Of a stretch of DNA of 64,000 nt, positions 59,908-64,000 are shown piece by piece (within the stretch, counting starts at the first letter, position 1; each line of letters opens with the position of its first letter). This DNA comes from Arbacia lixula. Its lineage: Eukaryota; Echinodermata; Echinoidea; Arbacioida; Arbaciidae. The translations under genes were made by a program, and so were the position numbers. Location of the stretch: positions 19,109,095 through 19,173,094 of the forward strand of contig OZ022581.1 of assembly GCA_963669155.1 (NCBI GenBank), written 5' to 3'. The notes under the pieces are model-generated. The model saw only the letters and a list, made by a program, of their open reading frames with translations, was not told the DNA's origin and made no database searches.

Positions 59908-60590
59908 GTTTACGGTCACTATGGTCATGGCACGAGAACTATTCCTCATCACTAAATGACGTACTATAATAGCTGAAAGTCATCTTAGGGCAGTAGTGAT
60001 TTATACTAAAGTGAAGGTCTGAGAAAGTAACCGCAGGTCAGAAATAAATGTTTTATTAATGGGTAAAGTTTACGGTCGTAGCAAAGTCACGGTTTGAGAA
60101 GTATTCAACATCGTCAATGAAGAACAGGGATATTGTTTTAAGGAGTCCACTTATAGATTGTATGTCGTTTTACGGCTTATATTGAGGGTGTCATATTAAC
60201 GGGCTCAATGACCCCTGGTTAAGAATTAATGTTTTATAATTGAGTTTAGTTTACGATCATAAGAAGGTCTCAGCTTGAGAAATATTTCACGAAGTATAGG
60301 GACCTTAATTGACGGAGACCAAAGATAGGGCCATACCGATTTATATTGAGGTGACCATGGTCATGTGAAGGTGACACGGAGTTAGAAAATGAAGTCCCTG
60401 AAGTAGAGAGTCCAGTAATAAACGACAAGTCATTTAAATTACACGCAGAAGTACACAAGCTTTGGTTAATGGTGTCCAATAGTAGTTGGAATGTCATTTT
60501 ACGGCTATATTGATTTATATTGAGGTGACGAGCTTTGACAATGACCCCTCGTTAGGATTGAATACTGGTATCATTATACCTTTACAGTTT
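59908..60590 (+). repeat. Old, degenerate tandem repeat, about 3-4 units
   Basis: AGTTTACGGTC/AGTTTACGATC recurs at about 59908, 60066 and 60246. ATTTATATTGAGGTGAC or close variants occur near 60000, 60178, 60340 and 60510. CAATGACCCCTGGTTA and CAATGACCCCTCGTTA occur at about 60208 and 60540. Unit boundaries are blurred and the period is irregular (roughly 160-200 bp), consistent with an ancient array. Confidence 0.65.
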
Positions 60591-60902
60591 TGACGCACGA
60601 GCCACCCCCCAAATAGAAGCGGCAAATAACAGGGAGTAATGTCCGTTGTATTTATTTTGGTCAGGGTTCACGGCTTTGAGCGAGACAGACAAGAAAGAAC
60701 CATTAGATATACCACCTTCATTGAAAAGCAGATCGGCATGATAGGCGCCATTTCAAAGTAATTTACGGAATGCATTATCTCCCTGATGACCCAAAGCGAT
60801 GGTCGATGTGATAAATCCGGGGCACTGAAATAGGGTTCACGCTTTATCCGGAGGTGTACCGTTAATAGGGAGTGCACTGCGTTGGTATTAAGTGCAGAAG
60901 GT

Positions 60903-60903
60903 C

Positions 60904-60942
<39 letters not shown>

Positions 60943-61026
60943 ACACACATACACACATACATACACACACACATACACACACTCACACACATATACATAC
61001 ACACACATACACACACACATACACGA
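60903..61026. repeat. (CA)n microsatellite
   Basis: Pure CA at 60905-60936, then CA interrupted by TACA. The poly-His/Thr frames are artefacts. Confidence 0.95.
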
Positions 61027-61029
61027 ATA

Positions 61030-62519
61030 ATAGCAAGTTCATTACACTGCAATCACGTAAAGTGTGCATACAATTAAATCTATGGTAAATGGTTGCCGCC
61101 ACGCAGGTCAAGTACGGGGCAGAAATTCTACGTGAGATAGCGGAATTATGAAATATGTATTAATGCCAAAGTCAAGCACTAAAGTGCTAACCGTGGAGAG
61201 TGAAAAGGGCTTCATTTGCAAGTTCATTATAACAATTGAATCATAAAAGGATTGCACAAGCTTGGATGGCTGGCGTCGGAGCAATGGATTATATTACAGC
61301 GGAAATGAAAGCAGATGCGAGTGTTGGCGATCGTGCCGTGCTAGTGTGAGGAAATACAGTCTGTTGTAGAGTCTAGACTCTTTCAGTCATCACTCCGCAA
61401 AAACCCAAATTGTGACGTCGGACATGATTTTTTTGTTTGCATCGAATAACACGTGAGATGTATATTCCTCCTGAAACGTATGTAACGCAGCTTTTAAAAA
61501 TCGTCACTGCATGCGAATTATGAAGACTTTTTCGTCACAGTTAATAGTTTATGTTATCATTGCGTTCCGTGAGGGAGAGAGACGCACTAATTTGGTATTT
61601 CATAGTCACATCCGTTCACCTCTCTGCGTCTGGTCTGCGTCAGATTTCGGAGTAAATCCTTGCGTCGGACATTGAGAGGCACGCAGGGGAGGAGGCAGAA
61701 TGTTATTCGACAAGTTACAATAATTGCGTTGGCCACATTTCTTGACACGCGCATCTATTGAAAGGAGTTGCAGGGAAATGCCAGTTCCTCTTGCGTTTGG
61801 CAAGTTAAAAAGTTGGACGTGCGATGTGCACAAAATGGCCGCACACCTCGCGGTCGTTGTGACTAAAGGGTGGTCTGCAAAATGGACGTATACTGTCATG
61901 TCAGCCACGTCGAAACGCAAATAATCGCAGAGGCTGGCCCGCACCAGACGCAAGCTGCGAACAAGCACGTGCAAAAACACACACGACCGGTTGTGACCAA
62001 GGCGTAAGGCCCTAGCAACGCGAACATCGTCTGGCTATGCTTCTTTACGTGATAATGTAAACGAATAAGGTTTCATACTGAAGCAAGGCGTCTGTTCGTG
62101 CGGAACATGGCTGCACCGATGCGATAATGTATTTGCACAAGTGCAACACCCAAGATTGTCCAATTTCTGCATGTTCTGTTAGTTACTGACATTTTAGAGT
62201 CCAATGGCTTTAGGAGACTTCCGATGAATCGCGACAGCTCTAAAAACAGACCTGTCGATCACCCCGTGCCGGGTGACAGGCGAGTTTGACGCAGATCGAG
62301 AGAGTTTAGCCAAGCGCGATTCCGTCCTTTTTGCATACCGACATGTATGTGCAAGTAGCAAAGACAGCAACACAATAACGGGGGCACGGGGTCGGGCAGC
62401 GGAGAAAATGTTTTTATAAAGGTGCACATTATTATGTTATGATTTCTCTCTCCCGTACACCCGCTCTCGGCCCCTCTCCGCTGAATTTTAAAAACAAGTT
62501 GGCTTTCTTTAACTGCTCA
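61030..62519. other. Intronic, no recognised feature
   Basis: 61610-61960 is CpG-richer with frames on both strands (124 aa minus at 61606-61980). TGCGTCTGGTCTGCG near its start and GCACCAGACGCAAGC near its end form a loose inverted pair, so it may be an old element rather than a gene. Confidence 0.35.
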
Positions 62520-63030
62520 TTATTTTATATCCCCTTTTTTCTCTCTATCTCTCTCTTCTTCGCTCATTAGTTTGCATCCCGTTCTTCTTCCCTCTCTTCT
62601 CTTTTCACTAATTATTTTACTTCCTCATCCATTCTGTCGTTTTCTCTCTTTTTTTTTTGTTTTTCGCTCTTTTTCTTCCCCTCTCTCCCTCTCCATACCC
62701 CTTCACTCCTTACTTTTATGGCACTGTTTCTCTCACTATCTATATATGATTCTCTATCGCTCTCATTCTCTCTCAGTATATGATGCGGTCAATATCAATG
62801 TTTCTCTGTCAGTGTGTCTGTCTGTCTGTCCCTTCTTGCACTCGATGATGCAATTGCAGGCACACACATATTAATACACAAACACACACCAGGCATGAAT
62901 ACCCATACAGCACCCACAAACACACAAACACAAATGGGCGCGCCGCATAGACAATAGTGGACACACGTAGAAATGCACACCACATACACACAAACAGAAA
63001 CACGTACACACACGACACACGTATACAACG
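62520..63030. repeat. Polypyrimidine tract followed by CA-rich tract
   Basis: 62520-62710 is C/T-rich with T runs. GTCTGTCTGTCTGTC lies at 62815-62830, and CA-rich sequence with ACAC interruptions at 62856-63030. The frames are artefacts. Confidence 0.88.
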
Positions 63031-63383
63031 TATCAACGTTCCAGATGGCGCCAAAAATGGCCCGCTGTATTCTTGCACTATCTATATAGGATATCATAGA
63101 GTTGCCTGGCACATTTATGATCGAAAAATGTCATGGGCTGATTCTTATCAGGGCCCGGTTTTTGGCCGGCGAACTCACGTCTCTCATTACCACTGGCATG
63201 AAGATGTGTAGTAGGTCAATGGGATTTCTAAGGTTTGGTCATACAAGGGTTAAGTCCCGAGAGGGCCGAGGGTCTCGGTTGGGCCCTCGATTATGATCAG
63301 TGTCACGCAACAATCGTGACAATCAGCCCTATCTACTCTATCATCCCCTTAAGGGCGGGGAAAATAAAGCGACCTGAGGAGGA

Positions 63384-63733
63384 GGGCCCCGTGACATAAA
63401 CTTTTGCGATCAATTGCAAATTTGAAAGACGAATTCTGATTGGTTACTGGTCTTTTGAACGAAAAGCACATGTAACAATGGTGTTGATTGGCCATTGCCA
63501 TTTTGCTATTGATTGCAAATCTTTATTTTACGGAGATAACACGTTTACACCATTGATCTCTTCACTAGTGGAGACTTCAGTGGTGTGCAATCAATCGCAA
63601 AATGGCAATGGCCAATCAACGCCATTGTTACATGCGCTCTTTGTTCAAAAGACTGACCAGTATTCGTCTTTCAAATTTTCAAATTCGTCTTTCAAATTTG
63701 CAATTGATCGCAAACCTTTATGTTACGGAGCCC
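63384..63733. mobile_element. Two copies of one MITE in head-to-head inverted arrangement
   Basis: Copy 1 (63384-63546) starts GGGCCCCGTGACATAAAC and ends with TTTATTTTACGGAGA, its own inverted terminus. It encloses TTTGCGATCAATTGCAAATT, CATGTAACAATGG and GATTGGCCATTGCCATTTTG. Copy 2 (about 63583-63733) is the reverse complement of the same sequence, ending CCTTTATGTTACGGAGCCC. It contains a duplicated TTCGTCTTTCAAATTT. The pair makes a ~350-bp inverted repeat with a ~37-bp spacer. Confidence 0.9.
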
Positions 63734-64000
63734 ACTCTCTAGCGGTTTACGTCAGCACTAGGTACATGGACACATCGAACTTTTGTGAAGTCGTGGATAG
63801 AAATCATTTTTGAATATGGTCAAGTTAATTAGATGTTACATACGTTTATCATATGTTTAACTAAATATATGGAGACAAACTGCGAAATAATACACCGGAG
63901 AGGAATGTTTGATTTAATAGTGTTAATCGTTTTGCATTGTGCATCTACATGTCATTGCCATCGCAAACTCCTCAATCCTTATTGTAGGCGTGTGTAAGGC
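63734..64000. other. Window end, no recognised feature
   Basis: AT-rich sequence. Nothing supported. Confidence 0.35.

Larger units (their letters stand above)
50607..64000 (+). other. First intron of the receptor-like gene (continues beyond window)
   Basis: The donor GTAAGT at 50607 opens an intron with no downstream exon that I can identify up to the window end, so it is at least 13.4 kb. I looked for the Cys-rich/EGF-like and transmembrane exons expected of the family and did not see them. Long first introns are common in receptor genes of large invertebrate genomes. The repeats listed below lie inside it. Confidence 0.55.

Noticed and set aside
61606-61980. 124-aa minus-strand frame
   Set aside because: CpG-rich block with a loose inverted-repeat pair at its edges. 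More likely an old element than a gene, and no recognisable protein.

Overview
The window looks like nuclear DNA from a large, repeat-rich animal genome. Three things point that way: very low gene density, many microsatellites, and one coding exon that ends at a consensus GT splice donor. Many short inverted-repeat elements (MITE-like) and long GA/CT and CA/TG tracts are typical of marine invertebrates. An echinoderm such as a sea urchin is my best guess, but this is inference only. Nothing suggests a bacterium, plasmid or virus: no operons, no ribosome-binding-site spacing, no rRNA and no convincing tRNA.

Layout. From 1 to about 48.6 kb the sequence is non-coding as far as I can read. It holds low-complexity tracts (1.0-1.4, 7.5, 8.1-10.8, 15.1-15.5, 17.3-18.0, 20.2-20.5, 24.1-24.7, 32.9-33.6, 42.4-44.0 and 46.2-47.1 kb). 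It also holds tandem arrays (4.4-5.4 and 41.0-41.3 kb) and at least six families of small inverted-repeat elements. One short segment at 37.6 kb looks like an isolated internal exon, with a diverged relative 0.6 kb downstream. A CpG-rich stretch (48.65-49.65 kb) leads into the only gene I can name with some support. This is the first coding exon (49,793-50,606, plus strand) of a secreted or membrane protein resembling the ectodomain of the GPR158/GPR179/CG31760 class-C orphan receptor family. From 50,607 to the window end appears to be its first intron, at least 13.4 kb long. That intron carries more fold-back elements, tandem duplications and simple repeats.

Main points of interest. Three short upstream ORFs, one a bare ATG-TGA, precede the receptor start codon if the nearby splice acceptor is used. 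A roughly 157-bp inverted-repeat family is present in about six copies, and five retain a TGACGTCA-type (CRE/ATF) core. A short TIR element (~94 bp at its least altered copy) has grown to about 440 bp through an internal hexanucleotide expansion. Large near-perfect fold-backs lie at 14.8, 57.0 and 63.4 kb. I found no complete novel multigene system, and most long open frames here are by-products of GA/CT and CA/TG repeats.
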